64,000 nt of DNA from Vibrio sp. 14G-20 (GTDB lineage: Bacteria; Pseudomonadota; Gammaproteobacteria; Enterobacterales; Vibrionaceae), in the NCBI RefSeq assembly GCF_026241515.1, contig NZ_JAPHPW010000006.1, positions 124,001 through 188,000 of the forward strand. The letters are read 5' to 3'. Positions 17,289 through 28,761 of this stretch are shown here, piece after piece; position 1 is the stretch's first letter; every line of letters begins with the position of its first letter. The notes beneath the pieces were generated by a model that was not told the DNA's origin, made no database searches, and was given only the letters and a program-made list of their open reading frames with translations. The translations under genes were made by a program, and so were the position numbers.

Positions 17289-18530
17289 TTATGCATCAAT
17301 AAGCTGTTGGATCTGATCGAGGATCTGGAAACCAAGTGTGTCTTTACTTTCCAGTGGTAGAGATTTATCGCCGCCTTTCCAGTAAAGGTGCAATTCATTG
17401 CTACTGCTATTGAAGCCTTGTCCTTCGACTGAAACATCGTTGGCGCAAATCATGTCGAGGTTCTTTCTTTCCAGCTTGCCGCGAGCGTATTTCTCTACAT
17501 CTTGCGTTTCTGCAGCGAAGCCTACGGTAAATGGACGGCTTTCCGTCATTGAGGCAACAGAAGCGACAATGTCTGGGTTCTTAACCATTTGAATGGTCAT
17601 GTCATCTTTACCATCGACCTTTTTAAGCTTTTGGTCTGCAATGGTCTCAGGGCGGTAATCGGCAACCGCAGCGCAGCTGATGAAAATATCGTGCTGAGCG
17701 GCGTTAGCGCTAACGGCATCAAACATCTGTTGTGCGCTGTCGACATCAATGCGATTAACCTTGTTTGGCGTTGCTAGTGATACAGGGCCGCTGACTAGAG
17801 TCACTGTTGCGCCTTGTTTCGCGGCCGCTTCAGCCAGTGCATAGCCCATTTTACCTGAGCTGTGGTTAGTAATGTAACGCACAGGATCGATGGCTTCACG
17901 AGTTGGCCCCGCCGTGATCAATACAGAACGACCAGAAAGTGGCTTAGGTTGGAAGAAGTCTTCACAACGGTGCACGAGCTGCATAGGCTCTAGCATGCGA
18001 CCCATGCCGACATCACCACACGCTTGCTCGCCTGCAGCAGGGCCCCAGATTTCACAACCACGACGTTTTAGCGTGGCAATGTTCTCTTGAGTCGCCGGGT
18101 GGCTGTACATTTGCTGGTTCATTGCTGGGGATACCGCAACTGGCGCATCGGTCGCCAAAACCAGAGTGGTCAGCAAGTCGTTGCCCATGCCCGCCGTCAT
18201 GCGAGCAATAAGGTCAGCCGTTGCTGGCGCTAATAGTACTAAATCAGCCCATTTCGCGAGTTCGATGTGCCCCATCGAAGCCTCAGCAGCAGGATCAAGC
18301 AAACTATCAGACACCGGTCTTCCAGATACAGCTTGCATGGTGAGAGGAGTGATGAACTCCTTAGCCGCATTTGTCATGACGACTTGTACCTGCGCTCCAC
18401 GTTCAATTAAGCGGCGAGTCAGTTCGGCACATTTATAAGCCGCGATACCACCACTAATACCAAGTAGGATTTTTTTGCCAACTAAGCCTTGTTGGTCAGC
18501 GCTGCTCTGTTGATTAACCAGTGTTTGCAT
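17289..18530 (-). CDS. coaBC: Bifunctional phosphopantothenoylcysteine decarboxylase / phosphopantothenate-cysteine ligase
   Basis: 413 residues. The N-terminal flavoprotein CoaC half has [10 protein letters not shown], the catalytic His in [10 protein letters not shown] and the PAMN substrate motif. The CoaB half begins near 195 with [20 protein letters not shown] and includes the KLKK active-site lysine. Together they make 4'-phosphopantetheine from phosphopantothenate and cysteine for coenzyme A. The N-terminus is about ten residues longer than in E. coli. It is divergent from radC. Confidence 0.97.
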   Translation of the reverse strand: MQTLVNQQSSADQQGLVGKKILLGISGGIAAYKCAELTRRLIERGAQVQVVMTNAAKEFITPLTMQAVSGRPVSDSLLDPAAEASMGHIELAKWADLVLLAPATADLIARMTAGMGNDLLTTLVLATDAPVAVSPAMNQQMYSHPATQENIATLKRRGCEIWGPAAGEQACGDVGMGRMLEPMQLVHRCEDFFQPKPLSGRSVLITAGPTREAIDPVRYITNHSSGKMGYALAEAAAKQGATVTLVSGPVSLATPNKVNRIDVDSAQQMFDAVSANAAQHDIFISCAAVADYRPETIADQKLKKVDGKDDMTIQMVKNPDIVASVASMTESRPFTVGFAAETQDVEKYARGKLERKNLDMICANDVSVEGQGFNSSSNELHLYWKGGDKSLPLESKDTLGFQILDQIQQLIDA

Positions 18531-18755
18531 GATTCTGTTCCTTAATTTCTCTGGGACTTACGATATCAGAACAAAGGATTAGTGCCTAGAAGCAGAATTG
18601 GAACAGATTTGATGCTCATCAAGTTGGTGTTATCAAACTTATCAATTACATCATTCTGCTAGGCATTAGTCTTCTTTGTAACGCTACGAAAGCTGTCCAC
18701 TGGCAAATAAATTAGGCTGATGGATCGTGTTCATGACCCACTGATTAGTTTTTAT

Positions 18756-19430
18756 ATGTCCATAAGTAAAATACCTGTTGAATCTATGCCAAGAGAAAAG
18801 CTACTCAATAGAGGGCCGGACTCTTTGACTGATGCAGAGCTGCTCGCGATATTTCTTCGAACGGGTACACAAGGAATGAACGTTCTAGAGCTAGCCGACA
18901 AGTTGATCAAAGATTTTGGCTCGCTGCGTCACCTTTTTTCAGCAACGGAGGCCGAGTTTTGTGCTCATAAGGGAATGGGTCAGGCAAAGTACGTCCAATT
19001 ACAGGCCGTATTGGAGATGACGCAACGCTACTTAGCAGAGACATTATCTCGAGGGGACGCGTTGACCAGTCCGAATCATACCAAGTTGTATCTTTCGAGT
19101 ATGTTGCGCGATCGCCAGCGAGAAGCCTTCTATATATTGTTCTTAGATAATCAAAACCGGGTAATAAAGGATGAAGTCATGTTTGAAGGAACCATCGATG
19201 CAGCGTCGGTTTACCCAAGAGAAGTCGTCAAAAGGGCACTTCATCATAATGCCGCCGCATTAATCTTGGCTCACAACCATCCTTCTGGTGTTGCGGAGCC
19301 AAGCCAAGCAGACAGGCGAATTACACGCCGATTAACCGATGCATTGGCGCTGGTGGACATCCGAATTCTCGACCATTTTGTGGTTGGAGATGGTGAAGTT
19401 ATCTCTTTTGCAGAGAGAGGATGGATTTGA
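18756..19430 (+). CDS. radC: RadC family JAB-domain protein
   Basis: 224 residues from the ATG at 18756, matching homologues that start [17 protein letters not shown]. The frame is open 12 codons further upstream but lacks similarity there. An N-terminal helix-hairpin-helix-like region is followed by a JAMM metalloprotease-like motif, [14 protein letters not shown]. The precise role is unsettled; the former assignment to DNA repair is doubtful. Convergence with no neighbour and position before rpmB-rpmG match V. cholerae. Confidence 0.93.
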   Translation: MSISKIPVESMPREKLLNRGPDSLTDAELLAIFLRTGTQGMNVLELADKLIKDFGSLRHLFSATEAEFCAHKGMGQAKYVQLQAVLEMTQRYLAETLSRGDALTSPNHTKLYLSSMLRDRQREAFYILFLDNQNRVIKDEVMFEGTIDAASVYPREVVKRALHHNAAALILAHNHPSGVAEPSQADRRITRRLTDALALVDIRILDHFVVGDGEVISFAERGWI

Positions 19431-19571
19431 ATCACATTTTAGGTTGTTAGTTGCGTTAAATCTGCTATTATTCCGCCCACATTTTAGAACCTTAAATCAG
19501 CTCTGATTACTCAAATAGCTGCGGTGTTCAAAAAAAGATCACGAAATCCTTAAAAAGGATCTGTTCGGGTC

Positions 19572-19600
19572 TTGAGCAATGCATGTCAAGTTAGTATAAT
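19572..19600 (+). promoter_or_regulatory. Sigma-70 promoter of rpmB-rpmG
   Basis: TTGAGC (19572-19577), a 17-base spacer and a perfect TATAAT (19595-19600). This leaves a leader of about 115 nt before rpmB, which contains a weak inverted repeat (ACCTCT...AGAGGT). The rest of the 290-base gap after radC shows nothing else I can name. Confidence 0.75.
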
Positions 19601-19722
19601 ACGCGACCTTTGATAGCCTTGAATGGATTTTCCATTGTGGTTTTTACCTCTATTTTCAGAATTGATAGAGAGGTTCGGCCACCAAGGTTGATATCGAGCT
19701 GAAACGATTTGGAGAGACATTC

Positions 19723-19959
19723 ATGTCCCGAGTATGTCAAGTAACTGGTAAGCGTCCAGTAACGGGTAACAACCGTTCACACGCACGCAATGCTACCAAG
19801 CGTCGTTTTCTGCCGAACCTACAAACTCACCGTTTCTGGGTAGAGAGCGAAAAACGTTTTGTTAAACTACGTCTAACTGCTAAAGGCATGCGTATTATTG
19901 ATAAGAAAGGCATCGATGCTGTTCTTGTTGATATCCGTGCACGTGGCGAAAACGTTTAA
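19723..19959 (+). CDS. rpmB: Large ribosomal subunit protein bL28
   Basis: 78 residues, identical in length to E. coli L28, starting [17 protein letters not shown]. Component of the 50S subunit. It is followed 13 bases later by rpmG, with the Shine-Dalgarno AAGAGGAA in the gap. Cotranscribed from the promoter at 19572. Confidence 0.98.
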   Translation: MSRVCQVTGKRPVTGNNRSHARNATKRRFLPNLQTHRFWVESEKRFVKLRLTAKGMRIIDKKGIDAVLVDIRARGENV

Positions 19960-19972
19960 GAGGAATTAAGCA

Positions 19973-20140
19973 ATGGCTAAAGGCATTCGTGAGAAAATCC
20001 GTCTAGTATCTTCTGCTGGAACTGGTCACTTCTACACAACTGACAAGAACAAGCGTAACATGCCAGGCAAATTTGAGATCAAAAAGTTTGATCCAGTAGT
20101 TCGCCAGCACGTTATGTACAAAGAAGCTAAAATCAAGTAA
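19973..20140 (+). CDS. rpmG: Large ribosomal subunit protein bL33
   Basis: 55 residues read directly from the sequence: [20 protein letters not shown] onward, ending in KEAKIK. The length equals that of E. coli L33. It lacks the CxxC pairs of zinc-binding L33 forms, so it is the zinc-independent type. A terminator follows 43 bases later. Confidence 0.97.
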   Translation: MAKGIREKIRLVSSAGTGHFYTTDKNKRNMPGKFEIKKFDPVVRQHVMYKEAKIK

Positions 20141-20183
20141 TTGATAGCCCCTTTGTCTCTTCTTTTATAGAAGAATAAATTAA

Positions 20184-20210
20184 AAACCCAGCTTATAGCT
20201 GGGTTTTTTT
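20184..20210 (+). terminator. Terminator of rpmB-rpmG
   Basis: Stem AAACCCAGCT / AGCTGGGTTT, 3-base loop, then a T run. Confidence 0.92.
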
Positions 20211-20235
20211 ATGCCCGAAATTTGGGAGCCCCATT

Positions 20236-20312
20236 GTTTTGAGAGGTCTAAGGTTTTTTGAGAAGCCTAAGCTTTTTCGAGAAGATTAAGTGTTTTTGAG
20301 AGGCGTAAGTTT
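20236..20312. repeat. 19-bp tandem repeat, four degenerate copies
   Basis: The motif GAGARGYCTAAG recurs at 20241, 20260, 20279 and 20298, an exact 19-bp period. It sits between the rpmG terminator and the next gene. The remaining 130 bases up to 20,449 hold a TATACT -10-like box but no other clear feature. Confidence 0.8.
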
Positions 20313-20449
20313 CATTGGCTCAATTTGGCACCTACCGTACGGACGTTACACTGCCGATGGGCTTATGTGATAGAAAATAGCGCAACATAGAAAGTATCGC
20401 CTTTTTCACGATATACTGAACACTCAATAGGTTAGATGAGCAGAATCAG

Positions 20450-21034
20450 ATGAGATATCGTGGACGCCGGTGGAACAACATACTCATGTTAAGCGTGATC
20501 GCTTTTATTGGGGTATTAAACCTGCCCACTTTGATCAAAGCGTATCTTATCGAGCCCGAGCCTGAAGTTAATGTCAGCAGTCCTTATCCCTCTCTTTTAA
20601 ATCCAGCAGCTGAGCTTCAAGCTTTACACTTTGCTCATTGGTCAGTTTTGAAAGAAGATGGTCATTGGATTTATCAATTTAAAGACACAACACTTCCTCA
20701 AACTACCAGTGCACAAGAGCTGTCTCAGCGATGGCAAGAGCTTGTGGGCACTGAAGTCGATTCACAAACCTATACCGATCTTGCCCCTCAGCTAAAGACA
20801 CCCCACACCATTGAAGTGTGGTATCAAGACCAAGAAGAGCCACAGCGCATTACTTATTATCAATTGCCTGAATTTTGGTTGTTAAAAAACTGGAATGATC
20901 AGTGGCTAGCAGTGTCTATTGAAGAGAACTATTTGTTTCCAAGCTTTGGCTCAGACCAGTCCTTTAAATCAGACAAACTATCTACATCAAACAAGCAGTC
21001 TATATCAGACAAACCAATGAAATCGGACGACTAA
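20450..21034 (+). CDS. Membrane-anchored protein of unknown function upstream of mutM
   Basis: 194 residues with one N-terminal membrane segment (about 10-30) and a soluble, probably periplasmic domain. I recognise no enzyme motif. The C-terminal 25 residues are a degenerate Ser/Asp/Lys repeat ([18 protein letters not shown]) that looks like a recent in-frame expansion. The gene ends two bases before mutM, so the two are cotranscribed. A gene at the same place exists in V. cholerae. Confidence 0.75.
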   Translation: MRYRGRRWNNILMLSVIAFIGVLNLPTLIKAYLIEPEPEVNVSSPYPSLLNPAAELQALHFAHWSVLKEDGHWIYQFKDTTLPQTTSAQELSQRWQELVGTEVDSQTYTDLAPQLKTPHTIEVWYQDQEEPQRITYYQLPEFWLLKNWNDQWLAVSIEENYLFPSFGSDQSFKSDKLSTSNKQSISDKPMKSDD

Positions 21035-21036
21035 CT

Positions 21037-21846
21037 ATGCCTGAATTACCCGAAGTTGAAGTAAGCCGCATGGGGATCTCGCCTCATTTAGTTGGCGAGA
21101 CGATTAAAACCCTTACCTTTCGTACCCCCAAGCTGCGTTGGGATATCCCTCAAGAACTTAAGAAATTAGAAGGGCAGGTGATTCGCTCTATCTCGCGTCG
21201 CGCAAAGTACCTACTGATTGATACCGATATGGGCACAGCAATTGTTCACCTTGGTATGTCTGGCTCACTGCGCGTGTTAGACGCAGATTTCCCGCCAGCA
21301 AAACACGATCACGTGGATCTTAAGCTCACCAATGGCAAGATATTGCGTTACAACGATCCGCGTCGTTTTGGTGCTTGGCTATGGTCGGCGCCTGATGAGA
21401 TACATACTGTACTACTTGGCTCTGGTCCTGAGCCGTTAACCGATGACTTCAACGCAGATTACATTGCCGAGAAAGCAGAAAAGCGTAAAGTTGCCGTCAA
21501 ACAGTTCATTATGGACAACAAAGTAGTGGTAGGAGTGGGTAACATCTACGCTAATGAGGCGCTGTTTTCTTCACGAATTCATCCACTTCGCCCTGCTAAC
21601 AAGATAACTCAAGCAGAGTGGATGCTACTGACCAAAGAGATAAAGCAAGTACTTGCGACTGCCATCAAACAAGGTGGCACTACTTTAAAAGATTTTGCGC
21701 AAGCAGATGGCAAGCCGGGGTATTTCGCCCAAGAGTTGCAAGTGTATGGTAAAGCGGGTGAAAAGTGCCCAAGCTGTGAAGCTCTAATCCAAGAGTTAAA
21801 AATAGGGCAGAGGAATACGTTTTTCTGTGAAGAGTGCCAAAGTTAA
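21037..21846 (+). CDS. mutM: Formamidopyrimidine-DNA glycosylase
   Basis: 269 residues. It starts with the catalytic N-terminal PELPEVE motif (Pro2 forms the Schiff base), has the helix-two-turn-helix segment [12 protein letters not shown], and ends with a zinc finger of the form CPSC...FFCEECQ. It removes 8-oxoguanine and FaPy lesions. Length equals E. coli MutM. A terminator overlaps its stop codon. Confidence 0.98.
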   Translation: MPELPEVEVSRMGISPHLVGETIKTLTFRTPKLRWDIPQELKKLEGQVIRSISRRAKYLLIDTDMGTAIVHLGMSGSLRVLDADFPPAKHDHVDLKLTNGKILRYNDPRRFGAWLWSAPDEIHTVLLGSGPEPLTDDFNADYIAEKAEKRKVAVKQFIMDNKVVVGVGNIYANEALFSSRIHPLRPANKITQAEWMLLTKEIKQVLATAIKQGGTTLKDFAQADGKPGYFAQELQVYGKAGEKCPSCEALIQELKIGQRNTFFCEECQS

Positions 21847-21872
21847 AAAGGGGAGCATTGTGCTCCCCTTTT
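21846..21872 (+). terminator. Terminator of mutM
   Basis: AAAAGGGGAGCA pairs with TGCTCCCCTTTT around TTG. The A-tract begins in the stop codon. Confidence 0.9.
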
Positions 21873-21876
21873 ACTT

Positions 21877-23359
21877 TTATTGTTGAACCCTAAAGCCTCT
21901 CATTTGCGAATTGATAAACAATGTCTGTAACTTTGAATGTTCTACATCAATATCAGGCGTTGGGTTTGGTATCGCTTCCCTTTCAACAGCAAGATTAGAT
22001 TCATTCTTCCAAGGGTAAATCGCTTTAGAATTTGTGCTATGGGATACGCCCTGTGGGGTAAAGGTTACTCCGCTTGTGTACGCGTATGGGGATGAGACGT
22101 CTTGTTCTGCTAGTAGGTTTCTACCTCCCTGTACTCAACGGACTCAGGAAACGCTTCGTAGATATCTTCTTCCGAATAAAATTCATAAACCCCTTGTACC
22201 GGCATGTAATACTTGAGATTGCGCCATAATGGGCTACCTCCGGTAATGTATATAACTTTATATCCAGCTTTTTTATAAGGTAGGAGCGCTGAGCCTGGTA
22301 ATGGGGTGTTCTATTCTTTACCGTGGCTTATTGAGTTTACGTTACTATGAAATAACACCATGACGATACTGTTAATGGTCCCGCCTGTACCGGGCAGAAA
22401 TCGCTCAAAGCTAAAATCGTTCTCGTAATGTGGTCTTAGTGAGCCCAATAGATCGGTTGTTTTCCCATTATCTTCAACAAGTAAGTTTGTCCCCATACTT
22501 TCCATGAGAGCAAACACAACGTTAGGTTTGTTGCTTTCAAGGTAGTTGTTTTTATCCGTATGGTAAACTGGTTCGTCCTGACCAAGAACTTGGTGTGCTT
22601 TTTCTTCGAAATCCGTTCTTGTTACCGCGGTAAAATTTGCGCTTCTTTTATGCTCGCTTCTTGCCCAATCTAATGCTAAAAAAGCATTGGGTGTGACTTT
22701 ATTGAGAACTTCGTAATTTGAAACATTAGCGTGGTATTGTTTGAGTGGGAATGTCCCTACAGAGCCTCGAGCTAACACAAAATAAGCCGCGATGGTAAAG
22801 AACACGGTCAGAGTTGTAACCCAAACCTTTTGCTTCGGCCATGTTTTTTTATCTAAATTCGCCCAAACAGATAGCGTTATTTTGAAGAGCGTTATAGTGG
22901 TTAATAGCGAAATTAACGACATGATGATGATTGGATAATCTTGCCACATTGTTAATAAAACGGCTGAAGTATCATCTTCAACAAGACCAAACATGAAGAT
23001 ATCGAAGTGATTACTGTATGTTTTATAGTAATAATAATTACCAATAGATACAGATACCCCTAAGAAATATATAACAAATGAATAAATGGAAATTATTTTA
23101 CTGATTAATTTAAATAAATTGGTACCTGATAGAATTAGCCCCAGTAATAATAATGGCGCAAAGGCTATTGTTGCGACTCTTAAATCAAACCTCAATCCAA
23201 TAACAATTGATTGAATATAATCCGGAATGACTTGGTATACTTCAGTGACATCACCAATTAAAAAATAAAAACCTGTCTAAACAGTGATGCAAAAATAGTG
23301 AATAAAGCAACTTGTAACCAAATAATACGAGTGAGATTTTTGATGTTGTTTTGAAACAT
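21877..23359 (-). pseudogene. Decayed sulfatase-family (LTA-synthase-like) phosphotransferase gene
   Basis: Homology runs from an ATG at 23359 (MFQNNIKNLTRIIWLQVALF) but breaks at a T-rich frameshift near 23,262-23,272. It resumes as a 294-codon frame (22311-23195) with several membrane segments and the FALMESMGTNLL nucleophile region. This frame ends in an in-frame TAG, after which the same frame continues with recognisable sequence (LLPYKKAGYKVIYITGGSPL) to about 22,120. A final piece in another frame ends at 21,877. The metal-binding Asp-His part of the sulfatase domain is missing, so at least two frameshifts, a nonsense codon and an internal deletion are present. The intact enzyme probably moved phosphoglycerol or phosphoethanolamine groups, which would feed dgkA next door. 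Confidence 0.85.
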
Positions 23360-23368
23360 AAATCTAAC

Positions 23369-23740
23369 TTAAACCAATATTAATAACCAAGTGAAGATAG
23401 CAAATAGAATTGCAACCATGACCGCCGCGGAACCTATGTCTTTCGCTTTGCCGCTAAGCTCGTGATGTTCTGGGCCGATCCGATCAACGACAGCTTCTAT
23501 TGCTGAGTTAATTAGCTCTAATATAAAGATAAATACTAGCGAACCGATAAGAGCTAGAGTTTCTAGTTTGCTTACATCTAAGTAAAGGGCCATAGGGATA
23601 AAAATAGCGCATAAGGCCAGTTCTTGTCGAATGGCAGCTTCACTCTTAAAGGCTGCTCTCAAGCCTTTTAAAGAATAGCCTGATGCTTTGACAACTCTCA
23701 GAAGTCCAGTGTCACCTGGTTTGTTAAATAGGTCTGCCAT
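23369..23740 (-). CDS. dgkA: Diacylglycerol kinase
   Basis: 123 residues with three membrane segments. The family signature ELINSAIEAVVDRIGPEHHELSGKAKDIGSAAV is present in full (residues about 69-101), including the catalytic Glu in ELINSAIE. It phosphorylates diacylglycerol released when phospholipid head groups are used by transferases. It lies 10 bp upstream of the decayed sulfatase-family gene on the same strand, which suggests the two were once an operon. It is divergent from the GT25 gene. Confidence 0.96.
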   Translation of the reverse strand: MADLFNKPGDTGLLRVVKASGYSLKGLRAAFKSEAAIRQELALCAIFIPMALYLDVSKLETLALIGSLVFIFILELINSAIEAVVDRIGPEHHELSGKAKDIGSAAVMVAILFAIFTWLLILV

Positions 23741-23811
23741 AGAGTCCTCTTGCTAATCAGATATGGGGTCGATATTATACTATATTGAACAACAAGAGTT
23801 GAGGTTTTAAA

Positions 23812-24510
23812 GTGGAAGCGATGGTAGGTGCAAAGTTAAAATTATTCGTAATTACTACAGGTGATGAAGAGAGAGTTACAAAGATTTCAAACTATCTTCA
23901 GGATGTTGATTTCGAATTTGTTTACTCTGATTCATACACTGACCTTCAAAAACTGGAAGCAAAATACGAAAAATATTCACATGGTTTTAGGCAAAAAGCG
24001 ATTATGGCCGGTGAAATCGGTTGCTTTAAAACTCACTCCCAAGCTTGGGAAAAGATTGTTGCGCATGGAGAAGCCGCGATAGTTATTGAAGATAATATCG
24101 AGTTCATTGAAAGTGCTTCAAGGCTTCTAGAAGATGATGTACTTAACTACATCAATCAATATGGTTTAGTGAATTTTACAAACTTTAGTTACATTTTGAA
24201 TGCGGAAAAGCCATTTAGAGTATCTGATGTAAAAGAGAATAAACCGTTTCCAACTGTATGCTACGGAATTATGCCATTAAGAGCACGAGACTTACTCAGC
24301 AGTATGAGCAAGACTGCTTATGCAATGCCTATTGATAAGTGGCTTTCAATACCTAAATTGAGTGGCTGCTACGGCTATATTAGTCCAATTGTCGTTGCTA
24401 AAAGGCAAGAAAACCTAACCAGTATTGCGAATAAGCGGAAGGGTAAAAAAACGTTCAATCCATTTAATATGATTCAACGGGTTATGAATAAAGTGAAATA
24501 TCGTTACTAG
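23812..24510 (+). CDS. Glycosyltransferase family 25 (LPS biosynthesis)
   Basis: 232 residues, or 229 from the ATG at 23821. The GTG at 23812 is preferred because GAGG lies seven bases before it. The pattern MAGEIGCFKTHSQAWEKI, then AIVIEDNIEF (the position of the acidic metal-binding motif), is typical of GT25 enzymes such as Lex1/LgtB. Their usual EDD is EDN here. It probably adds galactose or a similar sugar to the LPS core at the cytoplasmic face of the membrane. Donor and acceptor cannot be read from sequence. Confidence 0.8.
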   Translation: MEAMVGAKLKLFVITTGDEERVTKISNYLQDVDFEFVYSDSYTDLQKLEAKYEKYSHGFRQKAIMAGEIGCFKTHSQAWEKIVAHGEAAIVIEDNIEFIESASRLLEDDVLNYINQYGLVNFTNFSYILNAEKPFRVSDVKENKPFPTVCYGIMPLRARDLLSSMSKTAYAMPIDKWLSIPKLSGCYGYISPIVVAKRQENLTSIANKRKGKKTFNPFNMIQRVMNKVKYRY

Positions 24511-24567
24511 ATCATTTAAGTAGATTGGATGTTAGGAATGATTAGCCCAATTTCCACATTATTAAAA

Positions 24568-24600
24568 GTTGTTGAAGTTGTTGAAGTTGTTGAAGTTGTT
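24568..24600. repeat. 9-bp tandem repeat abutting the stop of the GT90 gene
   Basis: GTTGTTGAA repeated about 3.7 times. On the coding strand of the GT90 gene it begins at the stop codon itself. Confidence 0.9.
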
Positions 24601-25543
24601 AAGCATCTTGTTTGATTTTTACATGAGAGAAATACTTATCAGCAACCATAAGTGAGATTATTTTCTCTTGTTCGCTGTCTCTAAATTGGTCGACCCATTG
24701 ATGGGCGTTGTTTACAATTTCTTTTGCTTTTTCGGGGTGTGCTAAGTAGTAATTCATCTTTTCATCAAGATCTGAGAAATCATCGTTCACTTCAACAAAA
24801 TGAACACCACCTTGTAGCTTCCCCTCCATAAACCAAGTCTCATATCTTAGTTTAGGCGTAAAGCAAAGTGAATTTGATGACATGATCCACTTTAAATTTG
24901 TTGCAACGTCCATGCCTTCTAAACTCAGGATGAATTTATAGTTGAGCTGCTCTTTAACTGTCATTGATGGTGTTACGTAGCTCAATTGTTCTGGTTCTTT
25001 GTCTTGCGTGTCTACTCGACCGACATTACAACGGGGATTGTGAAAGTGCGTTGAAAGAAGTGTTCTACGATTAGGTCTAAATCCTGTCCCCCTCCAAACT
25101 AGCATGTCTTTTTTACTTTCATAGGCTTGATCGCCATCTACGAAAAAATAATGCCTTATAGCGTTGAGTTTTAGCAATATCGAATTGGTATTATTCCCTT
25201 CAATTGGACGACTTTTGAGAAAGCTCGGCTCTTCGGGAACATCAATTACATCACCGTTAACATATTTAAAGGTGGCATGTTTAGGGAAGCACTTGATAAC
25301 CTTTAATAAGTCAAAGTAATAAGCACTACCTCCCGTTTTTTTAAAGTCCCCTACTTTTGTTCCACCTCGAGGGGAGATCTCAACGTTTGTTTGCAGCTTG
25401 CAGTAGTAATCAACTCTTTGCTTGAGGTAGGAATAATCATATTGGCTTTTGGAGCTTAATAATCGTTTAGCTGATAGGTGAAAATATGCTGATGGCAACC
25501 AAGCTAATAGGGTATTTGATAGGTAGTATTTTAGTTTTTTCAT
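24599..25543 (-). CDS. Glycosyltransferase family 90 (CAP10/LpsA-like)
   Basis: 314 residues. The C-terminal half contains the CAP10 features: WRGTGFRPNRRTLL, then YKFILSLEGMDVATNLKWIM and SNSLCFTPKLRYETWFMEGKL. Bacterial members (LpsA of Pasteurellaceae) add a hexose or xylose to the LPS core. It starts two bases after the coaD stop and ends the operon that begins with the GT9 gene at 28670. The start MKKLKYYLSN is well placed. The sugar is not predictable. Confidence 0.85.
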   Translation of the reverse strand: MKKLKYYLSNTLLAWLPSAYFHLSAKRLLSSKSQYDYSYLKQRVDYYCKLQTNVEISPRGGTKVGDFKKTGGSAYYFDLLKVIKCFPKHATFKYVNGDVIDVPEEPSFLKSRPIEGNNTNSILLKLNAIRHYFFVDGDQAYESKKDMLVWRGTGFRPNRRTLLSTHFHNPRCNVGRVDTQDKEPEQLSYVTPSMTVKEQLNYKFILSLEGMDVATNLKWIMSSNSLCFTPKLRYETWFMEGKLQGGVHFVEVNDDFSDLDEKMNYYLAHPEKAKEIVNNAHQWVDQFRDSEQEKIISLMVADKYFSHVKIKQDA

Positions 25544-25545
25544 AA

Positions 25546-26815
<1,270 letters not shown>

Positions 26816-26816
<1 letters not shown>

Positions 26817-27580
26817 TATTTCTTTGCCTGTTCTCGTAGGTATAGATCGATATATTTTACGAATGTAGAGTGCATACATAGCCAAGCTAGAATAAAGCCA
26901 TGCTTACCGTCTAAGAAACCACGTTTAATAATATACATCTTAATGAAGCTTGCAAAAGCGTGAGTTAGTGCTGTTGTTAGGCCGGCACTCTTTCTACCTT
27001 CTCTCTCATCCGTCCAGGCTTTTAAGTAACCTGTCGTTTTATTGATGTAGTGGTGAAGGTGCTCGTAGGTATAGTGATGTAACCGCCCATCGAGTTTTTG
27101 TATCGCGTAGTTTTGATTCTCAACTTTCTCATGAACAAGAGAGTCATTATATTGAGTGTAATCTGTACGATAGAGGCGAACTATCCAATCTGGGGACCAT
27201 CCTGAGTGATAGATGAATTTTCCGAATGCGGCACTTAATCGATTTACTTGAAACAGCGTATTAGGTTTATCTTCTGCCACTGCCTTTAAAATGCTCTGTT
27301 TTAATTCCGGGGTCACTTGTTCATCAGCATCCAACCATAAAACATAATCAGCCGTAACATATTGTTGAGCAAGTTGTCTTTGCTTCCCAAAGCCGGGCCA
27401 CTCTAAATTGGTGTAGAACTTATCGGTGTATTGCTTTGCGATCTCTTCTGTGCGGTCGCTGCTACCAGAGTCGAGTAGGACGATTTCATCGGCCCAACCT
27501 TTTACAGTATTAAGGCATGCCTCAAGATGCTTCTCTTCATTCTTTACAATTAAAGCAACGGCTAAAGTTGGTTTAGACAA
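26816..27580 (-). CDS. waaE: Core glucosyltransferase of WaaE/KdtX type
   Basis: 254 residues of glycosyltransferase family 2, with [16 protein letters not shown] at the N-terminus, [13 protein letters not shown] and the metal-binding WLDADEQ. The C-terminal half ([21 protein letters not shown]) matches WaaE/KdtX, which adds beta-1,4-glucose to heptose I of the inner core. It lies 10 bases after the GT9 gene in the same operon and overlaps the next transferase start. Confidence 0.85.
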
Positions 27581-27590
27581 GATTTCTTCC

Positions 27591-28670
27591 TTATTCGTGC
27601 GGTTTAAGGCATTGGTATTGTGGGTAAATATCAGTGACTATTTGGTCAAACATGCGAATGACCGTTTCACTTTTTATAAGCTGCATCGCTTGCTCATCTT
27701 TTGCTCGTGTGCGCCAGCTTAGATCTTGGCTCGTTTTACCCGTCTCTGCCAGTATCGCCTCTTCGTAAACCGACACCACATATTGCAGGTAGTGGTAAGG
27801 CCCAACGCGGCGTGGGTTATGGTGAGCGTATAAACCAATAACCGGTGTTTGCATCGCATTCGCCATATGAGTTGGGCCGGTATCGGGGGCAATGACAAGC
27901 TCTACTTTATCAATAATAGCAAGCATCTGCATGATAGAGCTTTTACCAACCAAGTTGCGGCAAGGTTCGGTTAGCTTTTCTTGAATCGCTTGTGTCAACT
28001 CGACTTCAACCTGCGCTGGGCTACCTGCTAGAATGACATTCCAGCCTTGATTGCGGGCATGGTTAACCACATCAACATAACCTTGTGCATGCCAGTTCTT
28101 ATAGGCTTTACTGGCGCCAGGAACCAGGAGTAGGTTAGGTTTGTTGGTGTCGAGCTGTTGCTGTGCCCATGCGTTGTCTGACTCTTTATAGGACAGAGAC
28201 CAATTCAGCGTTGTATCGTGAACACCAATGTGTTGAGCAAAGGCCATTAACCCATCTGCGACATGCAGTGAAGAGGGCGAACTCACTTTGGTATTGGTAA
28301 ATAACGTCTGAAAATCTTGACTGCGATCGGCCGCAAACCCGAGTTTGTATTTTGCCTTGATACCCAGAGTGGCAAAGCTTGCACGAAGTGCGTATTGCAT
28401 ATGAAGTAGCGCATCAAACTCACGACCTTTGAGCTGTCGCCACAACGATTTGTAGCCTTCAAGGCCCGCTTTCTTGTCAAAGGTGAGCACTTCCACGCCT
28501 TCAATTGCAGCGAGTAATTGAGCTTCTAACTTTCCGGTGATCCAAGTAATCTTGGTAGCAGGCCATTGCTTTTGAATTGCTTGAACAGTGGCGATGGTGT
28601 TGCACACGTCACCTATCGCAGAAAGTCGCAAAATACAGAGTGATTTAGGGGCAGATTCGAACAAAGGCAT
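27591..28670 (-). CDS. Heptosyltransferase family (GT9) protein
   Basis: 359 residues. The N-terminus [20 protein letters not shown] and the ADP-heptose-binding end [21 protein letters not shown] are diagnostic of GT9 enzymes such as WaaC/RfaQ. It is the first gene of the leftward core operon GT9-waaE-GT2-coaD-GT90. Because waaF lies elsewhere (42.4 kb), this is probably heptosyltransferase I (WaaC) or a third heptosyltransferase. It is divergent from kdkA. Confidence 0.85.
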   Translation of the reverse strand: MPLFESAPKSLCILRLSAIGDVCNTIATVQAIQKQWPATKITWITGKLEAQLLAAIEGVEVLTFDKKAGLEGYKSLWRQLKGREFDALLHMQYALRASFATLGIKAKYKLGFAADRSQDFQTLFTNTKVSSPSSLHVADGLMAFAQHIGVHDTTLNWSLSYKESDNAWAQQQLDTNKPNLLLVPGASKAYKNWHAQGYVDVVNHARNQGWNVILAGSPAQVEVELTQAIQEKLTEPCRNLVGKSSIMQMLAIIDKVELVIAPDTGPTHMANAMQTPVIGLYAHHNPRRVGPYHYLQYVVSVYEEAILAETGKTSQDLSWRTRAKDEQAMQLIKSETVIRMFDQIVTDIYPQYQCLKPHE

Positions 28671-28761
28671 GAGGTGAGCTCTATCAAATTGATTAATAAG
28701 AATTATGCAGTTGGGCTAGGGGAATGTAAAATAAAACTAAGCAATTAGGTAGGTAGATAGG

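Noticed and set aside
22034..22216. Rightward 60-codon ORF after mutM
   Set aside because: It lies within the remains of the leftward sulfatase-family pseudogene, whose frames read through the region.
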